From Enterococcus_C asini_A (lineage in GTDB: Bacteria; Bacillota; Bacilli; Lactobacillales; Enterococcaceae), in assembly GCF_031928785.1 (NCBI RefSeq), contig NZ_JARQAL010000001.1: DNA of 64,000 nucleotides; one strand, 5' to 3'. Under the pieces are notes generated by a model. It saw only the letters and a list, made by a program, of their open reading frames with translations. It was not told where the DNA came from and searched no databases. Of this stretch, positions 25,237 through 34,229 are shown piece by piece. Position 1 is the first letter of the stretch. The number at the start of each line of letters is the position of its first letter. The translations under genes were made by a program, and so were the position numbers.

Positions 25237-26403
25237 ATGGTGCTAAAAGTCAAAAAAAGTGCAGAGAAAAAGTTTCGAAAAGGTTATCCCTTAATTCAGG
25301 AAGAAGACCTATTCGACTTTCCTAAAACCCGCCAGTGGGTGGAGTTTTGTGACCATACCGGGGCTTATTTGGCTACCGGTTACTTAGGCAGCCAAAATAA
25401 AGGTGTAGGTTGGCTCATTAGTTGGAGTAAAGAAGTGATTGACGAGTCCTTTTTTACCAATCGCTTTCAAATTGCTAAAGCACGGCGGAAGTCTTATTAT
25501 CATGATAAAACGACCACGGCTTTTCGCATTTTTAATGGAGAAGGAGACGGCTTAGGTGGCGTTACGGTGGACTTGTATGGAGAGTATGCCTTGTTTTCCT
25601 GGTACAACGAGACGTTGTATAGCCATCGAGAAATGTTACTAGCCGCTTTTATAAAAGCTTATCCCGAAATTTTAGGGATTTATGAAAAAGTCCGTTTTCC
25701 AGCTTCTAATGTACCTGAAAGTCAGCACGTTCAAGGACAAGAAGCTCCAGAGCCACTTTTCATTAAAGAAAATGGCATTCACTACGCAGTTTATTTAAAC
25801 GAAGGCTTAATGACTGGTATCTTTTTGGATCAAAAAGAAGTGCGCGGGCGACTAGCTACAGGTCTTGCCCAAGGGAAACGAGTTTTAAACATGTTTAGCT
25901 ATACTGGGGCTTTTTCTGTGGCAGCAGCCATGGGAGGAGCGGTGGCGACAACCAGCGTAGATTTAGCCAAGCGCAGTTTAGCCAAAACCCAAGAACAATT
26001 TGCAGCCAATGGCATTGATCCTGAAAGCCAAAAGGTTCATGTAATGGATGTCTTTAGCTATTTTGCTTACGCCAAGAAAAAGGGACTGCTCTTTGATGTA
26101 ATCGTTTTGGATCCCCCGAGTTTTGCTCGCAATAAGAAACAAGTTTTTTCTGTACACAAAAATTATGGGGAATTAATCAAAGATAGCTTGCCGATTTTAG
26201 CTCCTGGTGGGATGATTATCGCTTCTACCAATGCAGCCAATCTCAGCCGGGAACGTTTTAAAAAGAATATTGAAACTGCTTTTAAAGAATCGGGGGCTAA
26301 GTTTACTTTATTGGAAGAGCACCATCTGCCAGAAGATTTTGGATTGTCAGCTGCTTTTCCTGAAGGGGATTATTTAAAAGTGTATTTCTATCAAGTGGAT
26401 TAA
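25237..26403 (+). CDS. class I rRNA large-subunit methyltransferase, RlmI-like
   Basis: A 388-aa SAM-dependent methyltransferase of the RlmI/YccW family (m5C of 23S rRNA). An N-terminal PUA-like domain (LKVKKSAEKKFRKGYPLI) is followed by a central EEHD-like region and the Rossmann domain: SAM motif VLNMFSYTGAFSVAA, acidic VDLAKRSL and DPPSFARNKK. The start is the ATG at 25237, 9 bases after AAAGGA; the in-frame ATG at 25228 touches the RBS. The E. coli-type catalytic cysteine position was not verified, so the modified base is uncertain. Confidence 0.85.
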   Translation: MVLKVKKSAEKKFRKGYPLIQEEDLFDFPKTRQWVEFCDHTGAYLATGYLGSQNKGVGWLISWSKEVIDESFFTNRFQIAKARRKSYYHDKTTTAFRIFNGEGDGLGGVTVDLYGEYALFSWYNETLYSHREMLLAAFIKAYPEILGIYEKVRFPASNVPESQHVQGQEAPEPLFIKENGIHYAVYLNEGLMTGIFLDQKEVRGRLATGLAQGKRVLNMFSYTGAFSVAAAMGGAVATTSVDLAKRSLAKTQEQFAANGIDPESQKVHVMDVFSYFAYAKKKGLLFDVIVLDPPSFARNKKQVFSVHKNYGELIKDSLPILAPGGMIIASTNAANLSRERFKKNIETAFKESGAKFTLLEEHHLPEDFGLSAAFPEGDYLKVYFYQVD

Positions 26404-26428
26404 CGAGTGAAAAAGGGGAGGATTCCTG

Positions 26429-27199
26429 ATGAAATTTACCATTAAAAATCAGGTTTTTGGTGAAGGCGTGCCAAAAATCTGTGTGCCTTTAGTTGCTACT
26501 ACTAAAGAAGGGTTAGTTAAAGAAGCTCAGCTTGCCAAAGACAGCACCTGTGAAGTGGTGGAATGGCGAGGAGATTTATTTGAAGCGGTTCATGACGTAG
26601 AGGCGGTATTAGCCACGTTAGAAGAATTGCGGAAAATATTAGCAGAAAAACTCTTGCTCTTTACTTTTCGAACGATTGAAGAAGGAGGCAAGCGGGAGTT
26701 TTCATTGCGGGAGTACCAAGGGCTCTATGAAGCTGTCGCCGAAAGTCAGCAAGTAGATATGCTTGATGTGGAGCTGGGAGTAGCGGAGTTTTTAGGCCGT
26801 GGTTTTATCCAAAAGCTAAAGGCTCGCAAGATGGTGATCGTGATGAGTTATCATAATTTTGACAAGACACCAGCCGATGGCGAGATGGTCTTAAAAGTCA
26901 GCGTGATGAAACAATTTGGAGCCGATATGGGGAAAATCTCAGTGATGCCTCATTCCTTAAAAGATGTACTGGGCTTGATGAATTTATCGGTGAAGTTGCA
27001 AGGCCTAGTAGAATTGCCACTGATTTTGATTTCCATGGGTGATTTAGGCAAGACTACCCGGATATCAGGAGAGCTAATCCAGTCGGTGATGACCTTTGGG
27101 GCGTTAACTACAGCCTCTGCGCCGGGACAAATTCCTGTAGAAGAATTGCGAAATGTCTTAAATGTTATGAAGTTAGAAAAGAGTGAGGAACATGGCTAA
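26429..27199 (+). CDS. aroD: 3-dehydroquinate dehydratase type I
   Basis: Third step of the shikimate pathway, with a Schiff-base mechanism. Of the 256 residues, seen are substrate-binding EWRGDLF, the catalytic His in MSYHNFDKTP, the Schiff-base Lys in MGKISVMPHS, and GDLGKTTRISGEL. RBS GGGGAGG. It overlaps ybaK/ebsC slightly. No other shikimate genes are nearby, so it is an isolated aro gene. Confidence 0.95.
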   Translation: MKFTIKNQVFGEGVPKICVPLVATTKEGLVKEAQLAKDSTCEVVEWRGDLFEAVHDVEAVLATLEELRKILAEKLLLFTFRTIEEGGKREFSLREYQGLYEAVAESQQVDMLDVELGVAEFLGRGFIQKLKARKMVIVMSYHNFDKTPADGEMVLKVSVMKQFGADMGKISVMPHSLKDVLGLMNLSVKLQGLVELPLILISMGDLGKTTRISGELIQSVMTFGALTTASAPGQIPVEELRNVLNVMKLEKSEEHG

Positions 27200-27680
27200 A
27201 AAGAAATTGCCAAAGACCAATGCCATTCGACAAGTGGAACAAAAAAAGATTGCCTACAGAGAATACACCTATGAGTGGAAAGAAGACGATTTGGGAGCAG
27301 ACCACGTAATTAAAGAAACCCATGTGAATCCGGAAATTTTATTTAAAACATTAGTGGCAGTAGGCAATGTCACTGGACCGATTGTGGCAGTGATTCCCGG
27401 CAATCGTGAATTGGACTTAAAAAAAATTGCCAAAGCCAGTGGCAATAAAAAAGTAGAAATGTTGCATTTGCGAGACTTAGAAGCGACTACTGGCTATATT
27501 CGTGGGGGCTGTTCACCGGTGGGGATGAAGAAACGCTTCCCTACTTTTATCCATGACAGTGCTTTGAATTATCCGGGAATGATTGTTTCAGCAGGGAAAC
27601 GAGGCTTGCAAATGGAGTTGGCGCCAAAGGACTTAGCCAGTATTACAGGAGCTAGTTTTGTGGATTTAATAGCAGAATAG
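27192..27680 (+). CDS. ybaK: Cys-tRNA(Pro)/Cys-tRNA(Cys) deacylase, YbaK/EbsC
   Basis: Removes cysteine mischarged on tRNA(Pro), a trans-editing factor. The 162-aa YbaK/ProX-type domain shows TNAIRQVEQKKI, KTLVAVGNV, AVIPGNRELDLKKIAKASG, TGYIRGGCSPVGMKK and ISAGKRGLQMEL-like VSAGKRGLQME. In enterococci this family is also called EbsC. The start at ATG 27192 follows GTGAGGAAC; the gene overlaps the end of aroD. Confidence 0.93.
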   Translation: MAKKKLPKTNAIRQVEQKKIAYREYTYEWKEDDLGADHVIKETHVNPEILFKTLVAVGNVTGPIVAVIPGNRELDLKKIAKASGNKKVEMLHLRDLEATTGYIRGGCSPVGMKKRFPTFIHDSALNYPGMIVSAGKRGLQMELAPKDLASITGASFVDLIAE

Positions 27681-27683
27681 ATT

Positions 27684-27722
27684 AAAGAGGGATGGCAAGA
27701 TTTTTTGGCCATCCCTCTTTGA
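27684..27722. terminator. terminator between convergent genes
   Basis: AAAGAGGGATGG pairs with CCATCCCTCTTT; usable from both strands. Confidence 0.85.
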
Positions 27723-27726
27723 CTTT

Positions 27727-28989
27727 TTACCCCCAATACCCCGCAATCTCAGCAGCGTGAATGCCGGCAACGTGTCCGGTGCACAATGCGGCGGTAATAT
27801 TGTAACCACCGGTGTAGCCATTAATGTCCAATACTTCTCCTGCAAAAAATAGCCCAGCACAAAGTTTGCTTTCTAATGTTTTTGGTACGACTTCTTTTAA
27901 CGCCACACCCCCTGCGGTTACGAAGGCTTTTTCCAAACCAATGGTACGCTGAATGGTAATGGGAAAGGCTTTTAACAAATTAACTAACTGTTGCACTTGA
28001 CTTTTGTTCGTCTCAAAGCCTGTAGTTTCCATCAGTTCACAGCGAGTAAGAAAATAGTGGAGCAGTCGTTCTGGAACAAGACCCGCCAAAGCATTTTTTA
28101 CTTGTTTTTTAGTTTGCAGTTGTTGCTCTAATTGGCTAAGTAATGCTGAGGAATCAATCTTTGGCAAGCTATCCAAGGAGACGAGGACAGCCTCATTGGT
28201 TTCTCGCAATTGCCGATTGATAAAATAGGCACAGCGTAAAGCCGCTGGACCCGATAGACCAAAATGGGTAAAGAGTAGGTCCATTTCTTGAGTAATAATT
28301 TTTTTCCCTGCTGGTGATAGAACTGATAAAGCAACGTCTTGTAAGGAAAGACCTTGTAAAGTGCCAGCTTTAATAAAAGGTTCTTCAGAAACCAAAGGCG
28401 CCTCTGTAGCAAATAAAGGCGTGATGCTATGACCGACACCTTTGGCAAAGAGGTAGCCATCACCAGTAGAACCAGTTCCGGGATAAGTTTTGCCACCAGT
28501 GGTAATAATGACACAACTGGCAGCAATATCTCCTGTTTCACAGCGTACCCCTTGAATTTCATTGTCTTTAGTAATCAGTTTCGTTACAGGACAATTGAAC
28601 TGTAATTCCACACCCACTTCTACGGCAGCATTAACCAAAGTATCCACAATTGTTTTTGAACGGTCACTTACCGGAAACATCCGACCGTGGTCTTCTTCTT
28701 TTAAAGGAATATTATGACTGGCAAAAAAAGCCATAATGTCCTGATTATTCCATTGAGCAAAGGTGGAGTAAAGAAAGCGACCGTTACCAGGAATGTGTTC
28801 AATCAATTCTGCTTCTGGGCGATTGTTCGTGACATTGCACCGACCGCCACCAGTCATTCGTAGTTTTTTTCCCGGTTTTTTATTTTTTTCTAAAAGGAGT
28901 ACTGAAGCACCTTGTTGCCCTGCGGCAATGGCGGACATTAAGCCAGCGGGGCCGGCACCAATCACAATGACATCATATTTTTTTTCCAT
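27727..28989 (-). CDS. NAD(P)/FAD-dependent oxidoreductase, HI0933/BaiN family
   Basis: A 420-aa flavoprotein. The FAD dinucleotide fold is VIGAGPAGLMSAIAAGQQGA (residues 9-28). The family block is KKLRMTGGGRCNVTNNRP, with TTGGKTYPGTGSTGDGY, and a C-terminal FAD site LCAGLFFAGEVLDINGYTGG then YNITAALCTG. The fold is well known but the physiological reaction is not established outside gut bile-acid BaiN. Monocistronic. Confidence 0.9.
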   Translation of the reverse strand: MEKKYDVIVIGAGPAGLMSAIAAGQQGASVLLLEKNKKPGKKLRMTGGGRCNVTNNRPEAELIEHIPGNGRFLYSTFAQWNNQDIMAFFASHNIPLKEEDHGRMFPVSDRSKTIVDTLVNAAVEVGVELQFNCPVTKLITKDNEIQGVRCETGDIAASCVIITTGGKTYPGTGSTGDGYLFAKGVGHSITPLFATEAPLVSEEPFIKAGTLQGLSLQDVALSVLSPAGKKIITQEMDLLFTHFGLSGPAALRCAYFINRQLRETNEAVLVSLDSLPKIDSSALLSQLEQQLQTKKQVKNALAGLVPERLLHYFLTRCELMETTGFETNKSQVQQLVNLLKAFPITIQRTIGLEKAFVTAGGVALKEVVPKTLESKLCAGLFFAGEVLDINGYTGGYNITAALCTGHVAGIHAAEIAGYWG

Positions 28990-29127
28990 AGCTACACATC
29001 CTATTTTGATTAATTCCGAACTTTTAACAGAAAATTCTAAAAATTAGTATTTTTTTTTAACATGGTGAGGGCAGAATCTGGTAGAATAAAAAAGCAAACT
29101 ATTTATTACATAATGGGGGGACAATTC

Positions 29128-30468
29128 ATGACAGTAGATTACGTGCAAGCAATCAAAGAACAACTACATGAAAAAGATAGTAACCAAACGGAATTTCTCC
29201 AGGCAGTGGACGAGTTTTTAGCCACGGTCACACCTTTTCTAGAAAAACATCCGGAATACGAAGAAAATAACCTATTGGCGATTTTAACAGAACCAGAACG
29301 TTTGATTCAATTTCGGGTACCTTGGCAAGATGATCAAGGAAAATGGCAAGTCAACCGTGGGTATCGGATTCAATTTAACTCTGCTTTAGGTCCTTATAAA
29401 GGTGGCTTGCGTTTTCATCCTAGCGTGAATTTGTCCATTTTGAAATTTTTAGCTTTTGAGCAAATTTTCAAAAATGCCTTAACAGGTCTGCCAATTGGTG
29501 GGGGAAAAGGTGGTGCTGATTTTGATCCTAAGGGCAAGTCCGATGGGGAAATCATGCGCTTTTGCCAAAGCTTTATGACGGAGCTTTCAAAACACATTGG
29601 ACCGAACTTAGACGTACCTGCCGGTGACATCGGTGTTGGTGGTCGGGAAATTGGCTATCTTTTTGGCCAATACAAACGCCTTTGTCAATATGATGCCGGA
29701 GTTCTAACTGGGAAACCCCTAAGCTTCTGGGGGAGCTTGATTCGAACGGAAGCTACCGGTTACGGTGTAGTCTATTTTGTCAATCACTTGTTAGCATACA
29801 ACAAGGATAGCTTTGAAGGCAAACGAGTCTTAGTTTCCGGTTCGGGAAATGTGGCGATTTATGCCATTGAAAAATTACAACAACTAGGTGCTACCCCAAT
29901 TTCTTGTTCTGATTCTAATGGAACAATTATTGACGAAGCTGGTATTGATTTGGACTTGTTAAAAGAAATCAAAGAAGTGAAACGAGAACGCTTGACGGCT
30001 TACAAAGAGGCAAGACCTGAAGCGATTTATGTAGAAGGTTCTCTGTGGGATCAAGATGTGGCAGCAGAGATTGCTTTGCCTTGTGCTACTCAAAATGAAA
30101 TCAATTTAGAACAAGCAAAACAATTGGTGAAAAATGGTGTCAAAGTTGTGGCAGAAGGAGCGAATATGCCGGCAACTTTGGAAGCTGCCGAGTACTTTAT
30201 TGACAACCAGGTACATTACTGTCCTGGCAAAGCGGCTAACGCTGGTGGTGTGGCGGTCTCTGCCTTAGAAATGAGCCAAAATTCCCAACGCTTAACTTGG
30301 AGCAAAGAAGAAGTAGACCAACGCTTAGAAGATATTATGAAAAATATCTATGAAACGTGTCGTGATACAGCCAAAGAATATGATGCAGAAAATAATTATA
30401 TGTTAGGAGCCAATATCGCTGGTTTTGCAAACGTAGCGCAAGCGATGTTGCAACAAGGATTGGTATAA
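29128..30468 (+). CDS. gdhA: NADP-specific glutamate dehydrogenase
   Basis: Interconverts 2-oxoglutarate plus ammonia and glutamate. The 446-aa length is usual for the hexameric bacterial type. The catalytic Lys region is PIGGGKGGADFDPKG, the catalytic Asp is in DVPAGDIGVGGREIGY, and the dinucleotide fold is VLVSGSGNVAIYAIEKL. The start is the ATG after a poly-G RBS (GGGGGG); an upstream frame from 29062 is not needed. Own promoter and terminator. Confidence 0.95.
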   Translation: MTVDYVQAIKEQLHEKDSNQTEFLQAVDEFLATVTPFLEKHPEYEENNLLAILTEPERLIQFRVPWQDDQGKWQVNRGYRIQFNSALGPYKGGLRFHPSVNLSILKFLAFEQIFKNALTGLPIGGGKGGADFDPKGKSDGEIMRFCQSFMTELSKHIGPNLDVPAGDIGVGGREIGYLFGQYKRLCQYDAGVLTGKPLSFWGSLIRTEATGYGVVYFVNHLLAYNKDSFEGKRVLVSGSGNVAIYAIEKLQQLGATPISCSDSNGTIIDEAGIDLDLLKEIKEVKRERLTAYKEARPEAIYVEGSLWDQDVAAEIALPCATQNEINLEQAKQLVKNGVKVVAEGANMPATLEAAEYFIDNQVHYCPGKAANAGGVAVSALEMSQNSQRLTWSKEEVDQRLEDIMKNIYETCRDTAKEYDAENNYMLGANIAGFANVAQAMLQQGLV

Positions 30469-30492
30469 GCCAAAATTGAAAAAACTAAAACA

Positions 30493-30547
30493 GCCCTCAC
30501 TACTTGTCTAGTCAAGCACGACAGGCCCGTGGTGAGGGCATTTTTTT
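30493..30547 (+). terminator. intrinsic terminator of gdhA
   Basis: GCCCTCAC pairs with GTGAGGGC around an unusually long loop (about 30 bases with internal pairing), followed by seven T. Confidence 0.8.
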
Positions 30548-30656
30548 AATGGAAAGAGCTATTTTACAACAGCTCATGCTTGAAAAAAGCCGCTGAAAAA
30601 CGTAAAGTATTAAGTGTAACGAAGACGACAGTCTAATAATTTTAGGAGGAACAAAA

Positions 30657-32003
30657 ATGGCACACATTAAATTTGACTATTCCAAAGTCGCACCATTTGT
30701 TAATGAGCACGAATTGGGCTACATGCAAAGTCAAGTAACTGCTGCTCACGATTTATTGCGCAACGGTACTGGAGCAGGTAGTGATTACATTGGCTGGGTG
30801 GATCTGCCTACAAACTACGACAAAGAAGAATTTGACCGAATCAAAGCGGCTGCGAAAAAAATCCAATCTGATTCAGAAGTTTTAGTAGTAATCGGAATTG
30901 GTGGTTCTTATCTTGGCGCCCGGGCAGCAATTGACTTTTTAAACAATACTTTCTTCAACTTAATGAAAGCTGAAGACCGTAAAGCACCACAAATCTTTTT
31001 TGCCGGCAACTCCATTTCTTCTACTTACTTAGCTGACTTAATCGAAGTCATTGGCGATAAAGATTTCTCCGTAAATGTCATTTCAAAATCTGGTACCACT
31101 ACTGAACCAGCGATTGCCTTTAGAGTCTTCAAAGAACGTCTAATCGCAAAATACGGGGAAGAAGAAGCCAATAAACGGATTTATGCAACAACTGATAAAG
31201 CTAGAGGAGCCGTTAAAGTCGAAGCTGACGCTGCTGGCTGGGAAACTTTCGTTATTCCTGATGATGTGGGTGGCCGTTTTTCTGTCTTAACCGCTGTTGG
31301 TTTGTTACCAATCGCAGCTTCTGGAGCCGATGTGGACGCCTTAATGCAAGGAGCTGCAGATGCTTCAAAAGAATACGCTTCTGATAAACTAGAAGAAAAT
31401 GAAGCTTACCAATACGCTGCCATGCGGAATATCTTATACCGTAAAGGCAAAGTCACTGAATTGTTGATCAACTACGAACCAGGGATGCAATACTTCTCTG
31501 AATGGTGGAAACAACTTTGTGGCGAATCAGAAGGGAAAGACCAAAAAGGCATTTACCCATCTAGCGCAAACTTCTCTACTGACTTGCACTCTTTAGGCCA
31601 ATACATTCAAGAAGGACGTCGCAACATTTTTGAAACAGTTGTGAAAGTCGATAAACCACGTAAAAATCTAAACATCCCAGTTCAAGATACTGATTTGGAC
31701 GGTTTAGGCTATTTACAAGGCAAAGATGTTGATTTCGTCAACACAAAAGCTTACCAAGGTGTGCTTTTAGCTCATACTGATGGTGACGTGCCAAACTTGT
31801 TAGTGACGATTCCTGAAATGGATGCTTACAGCCTAGGTTACATGATTTACTTCTTCGAGATTGCAATCGGAATTTCCGGTTACTTGAACGGAGTTAATCC
31901 ATTTGACCAACCAGGGGTAGAAGCATATAAGAAAAACATGTTTGCTCTTTTAGGCAAACCAGGCTTTGAAGACTTAGCAAAAGACTTAAATGCTCGTTTA
32001 TAA
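30657..32003 (+). CDS. pgi: glucose-6-phosphate isomerase
   Basis: Interconverts glucose 6-phosphate and fructose 6-phosphate. The 448-aa short Gram-positive form has VVIGIGGSYLGARAAID, SKSGTTTEPAIAFR, the GGRFSVLTAVGLLP signature and the catalytic Glu in CGESEGKDQKG. RBS AGGAGG. Codon use is strongly biased, as in highly expressed glycolytic genes. Single gene with a strong terminator. Confidence 0.97.
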   Translation: MAHIKFDYSKVAPFVNEHELGYMQSQVTAAHDLLRNGTGAGSDYIGWVDLPTNYDKEEFDRIKAAAKKIQSDSEVLVVIGIGGSYLGARAAIDFLNNTFFNLMKAEDRKAPQIFFAGNSISSTYLADLIEVIGDKDFSVNVISKSGTTTEPAIAFRVFKERLIAKYGEEEANKRIYATTDKARGAVKVEADAAGWETFVIPDDVGGRFSVLTAVGLLPIAASGADVDALMQGAADASKEYASDKLEENEAYQYAAMRNILYRKGKVTELLINYEPGMQYFSEWWKQLCGESEGKDQKGIYPSSANFSTDLHSLGQYIQEGRRNIFETVVKVDKPRKNLNIPVQDTDLDGLGYLQGKDVDFVNTKAYQGVLLAHTDGDVPNLLVTIPEMDAYSLGYMIYFFEIAIGISGYLNGVNPFDQPGVEAYKKNMFALLGKPGFEDLAKDLNARL

Positions 32004-32013
32004 AAATTAGGAT

Positions 32014-32053
32014 AAAAAAGCGCTCAGCCGAAATTTTGGCTGAGCGCTTTTTT
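32014..32053. terminator. bidirectional terminator
   Basis: AAAAAAGCGCTCAGCC pairs with GGCTGAGCGCTTTTTT, ending pgi and the converging small gene. Confidence 0.9.
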
Positions 32054-32065
32054 GCTAAGGAAAGC

Positions 32066-32335
32066 TTATTCTGGAGTACCAATCACTTTGATGTACTCGT
32101 CCACATTTAAAATCGTCATATGTTTTACCAAAAGTTGATTTCGCTTATTTCGGCGACCACTTACTTTGATGGTATAGGTGTCTTTAGGTAGACGGAAAAT
32201 ATAAGCAGAAAGATAACGATCTCGGATTACGCAATCCAAGGCGGCTTCTTCATTTTCTAAACGCATTAAGGAAAGCATAATCGGTTTTTCTTGCAGTAGG
32301 GCGGTTTTCACCAGCAATCCTTCAAATTCTTCCAT
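32066..32335 (-). CDS. small protein of unknown function
   Basis: An 89-aa soluble protein beginning MEEFEGLLVKTALLQEKPIM. The ATG at 32335 lies 8 bases after AAGGAG; a GTG three codons earlier overlaps that RBS. It is beta-rich in its second half (DTYTIKVSGRRNKRNQLLVK), with a basic patch. No family is recognised. Bounded by terminators on both sides, so probably monocistronic. Confidence 0.7.
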   Translation of the reverse strand: MEEFEGLLVKTALLQEKPIMLSLMRLENEEAALDCVIRDRYLSAYIFRLPKDTYTIKVSGRRNKRNQLLVKHMTILNVDEYIKVIGTPE

Positions 32336-32423
32336 GGTCTTCACTCCTTGACCACACTTGTGGCTAGCTTCATTGTACAGGATAGTTTTCCGGGATGCCA
32401 GTTTGGTTACTTAAATCAAAAAA

Positions 32424-32458
32424 GAGAAAATCAACCGCAGTTGATTTTCTCTCAGTGT
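32424..32458 (-). terminator. terminator of the MIP-channel gene
   Basis: GAGAAAATCAAC pairs with GTTGATTTTCTC. On the minus strand it is followed by T residues. Confidence 0.85.
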
Positions 32459-32473
32459 TGTAGGTAAATTCTT

Positions 32474-33163
32474 TTAAGCGTCTGCTTCAGTTAAACCTTG
32501 TTCACTACCCATGAATTTGGCAACTAGAGCAGCAATGATACCACCTAAAATTGGGGCACATAGATAAACCCAGTAATGAGATAAAGCAGAACCGCCGGCG
32601 AAAATAGCCGGACCGAAACTACGAGCTGGATTTAATGAACCGCCAGTTAAGTTTAAGGCGATGGCCACTAGGAAACCTAAAGTCAAACCGATTGCGATGG
32701 AAGCCATTTGCACGCTACCGTATTTCTTGCTCGTCACCATTAAGATGACGAAGATGAACAAGAAACTAATCAAAGTTTCAAAAGCAAAGGCTGCTCCTGC
32801 ACTGATGTCAGGGAAGTCTGTTTGGCCATATGTGCCAGCTTCCAATCCAAGCGCAGCACCGAAACCACCCACACAGGCTGAGGCTGCGATTGCACCGACA
32901 AATTGGGCGATGATAAAGAAAATTCCATCTTTAAGAGTGGCCCGTTTGTTGATAATCATGGCAATTGTAACGGCTGGATTAAAGTGTCCGTCAGATAAAC
33001 CTCCATGACCTACAGCATAATCGGCAATTGTGATTGCCAGACCAAAAGCCAAACCAATGGTCAACGGGTCAGGGTTGGTAGAGAATGCTACCATTCCGGT
33101 ACCGATAAAGACAAGCATGAAGGCACCGATAAATTCACCAAAAATTTTACGAAATAATTCCAT
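32474..33163 (-). CDS. MIP-family channel (aquaporin/aquaglyceroporin)
   Basis: A 229-aa channel with six spans and two NPA half-helices: GHFNPAVTIAM and GGSLNPARSFGPA, the latter with the selectivity-filter Arg. The short length and the block NPARSFGPAIFAGG resemble AqpZ-type water channels more than the longer GlpF glycerol facilitators, although annotation pipelines may call it GlpF. The start is the ATG at 33163 after AAAGGAGAG; an in-frame upstream ATG (33184) would include the RBS. Confidence 0.9.
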   Translation of the reverse strand: MELFRKIFGEFIGAFMLVFIGTGMVAFSTNPDPLTIGLAFGLAITIADYAVGHGGLSDGHFNPAVTIAMIINKRATLKDGIFFIIAQFVGAIAASACVGGFGAALGLEAGTYGQTDFPDISAGAAFAFETLISFLFIFVILMVTSKKYGSVQMASIAIGLTLGFLVAIALNLTGGSLNPARSFGPAIFAGGSALSHYWVYLCAPILGGIIAALVAKFMGSEQGLTEADA

Positions 33164-33244
33164 TTTATTTCTCTCCTTTCCCATTCATTATAGAGTTTTA
33201 ATCAAATCCGGTAAAGTAATTCGCTGTTTGCAAGAGAAAACTAC

Positions 33245-33284
33245 AAAAAAAGTCACCAACTAGTTGAATAACTAATTGATGACT
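33245..33284 (-). terminator. terminator of the 47-aa gene
   Basis: On the minus strand, GTCATCAATTAGTT pairs with AACTAGTTGGTGAC and is followed by seven T. Confidence 0.8.
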
Positions 33285-33330
33285 TCATGGGAATGTTCTC
33301 GTTGTGATTTTCACACTAAGGCTCCTTTAA

Positions 33331-33474
33331 TTAGCTTCGTAGATTACGAAGCGCTTCTTCGATTGTAACGCCAATTGCAAAGTGGGCTTCATTTTGGGCG
33401 TCAATCGCTAGAAAATGGTTGTTTTCCGTGTCGAATGCAATTCGATAAGTTCCTTCTGTTCCAAAATATTTCAT
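33331..33474 (-). CDS. 47-aa small protein, unknown function
   Basis: A short frame starting MKYFGTEGTYRIAFDTENNH and ending EEALRNLRS. It has an RBS (AGGTGA) 6 bases before the ATG, a -10-like element upstream and a strong dedicated terminator just downstream, so it looks like a genuine one-gene unit. The beta-type N-terminus and short helix with acidic residues resemble very small HicB-like or SHOCT-sized proteins only loosely. No function is assigned. Confidence 0.65.
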   Translation of the reverse strand: MKYFGTEGTYRIAFDTENNHFLAIDAQNEAHFAIGVTIEEALRNLRS

Positions 33475-33484
33475 TGAATCACCT

Positions 33485-33926
33485 GCTTTCTAGTTTTGAT
33501 TGTTAGATGTTTCACCAACAATTTTAATATACCATAATTAGTTTAAAAAAACAAAAAAAGTTTATTTTCCTAAATAAAAATTAGAAATCATAAACGGTTT
33601 AGAGGCTGAATTCGATTTCATCGCTGTAACTGTAGTTGTTGTTAGAAATTGGTATTTTTTCTTTTTTGTCAAATGAGTTCTTTTTGATAACGAAAAGAGA
33701 AAGATAAAAGTATGGATATGTGAAAATAACTCGATTGTTTTTAATAAATTGACAAAAAATACCCATTTTTAAGCAAAAAATATTTTTTTCTAATAAAAAG
33801 ATCCCTTTGGTTTGCAATAAGCTGTTAAAACAGCTCCTAATATTAAAAAAAAATTTGGAAAACGGTTGCTAATGTTTATTTTTCTGTTATTATATGGATA
33901 GATAAAAAAACGTGGAGGAACAACTT
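33485..33926. other. AT-rich intergenic region
   Basis: About 440 bases, very AT-rich. Seen: the promoter side of the 47-aa gene at the left, a 16-base palindrome-like AGCTGTTAAAACAGCT (about 33821-33836), and a promoter at 33866-33893 (TTGCTA, 16-base spacer, TATTAT) for the gene at 33927. A 72-codon frame on the minus strand (33599-33817) has no RBS and Lys/Phe/Asn-rich noise composition and is not called. Confidence 0.55.
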
Positions 33927-34145
33927 ATGAATGAAATTACAATCGGGCAATCTTATATTTGCAAACCAGTAGGCTTAAAAAACAGCGTGGTGGGCACCGT
34001 GGAACAAATTTATACCAATACAGTAGTGATTACAGTAGAGGACTGTGAAAAAGTGGATCGAGCAACCGTGATTGAGTCTCAACACCGAATGCTAGTGAAA
34101 CACGCAGATGTAAAGGAAGTCGTGACAGTGGCTTTAGTTAGTTAA
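33927..34145 (+). CDS. small DUF2187-like (KOW-type) protein, copy 2
   Basis: A 72-aa protein, MNEITIGQSYICKPVGLKNS, with RBS GGAGG. Paralogue of the 5775-6002 protein: same length class, same GQ.Y.C.PVGL opening and a central VVIxVE strand. Own promoter and terminator. The function is unknown. Confidence 0.75.
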   Translation: MNEITIGQSYICKPVGLKNSVVGTVEQIYTNTVVITVEDCEKVDRATVIESQHRMLVKHADVKEVVTVALVS

Positions 34146-34189
34146 TTCTTTTATTTAAAGGTTTTATTGATTCTTTTATAAAAATGTAG

Positions 34190-34229
34190 CGCCTAACTAG
34201 TAAAACAGGAACTAGTTAGGCCCTTTTTT
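34190..34229 (+). terminator. intrinsic terminator
   Basis: GCCTAACTAGT pairs with ACTAGTTAGGC, then T residues; it lies between convergent genes. Confidence 0.85.

Noticed and set aside
33599..33817. 72-codon minus-strand frame in AT-rich DNA
   Set aside because: Phe/Lys/Asn-rich composition typical of noise, no RBS, no promoter relation.
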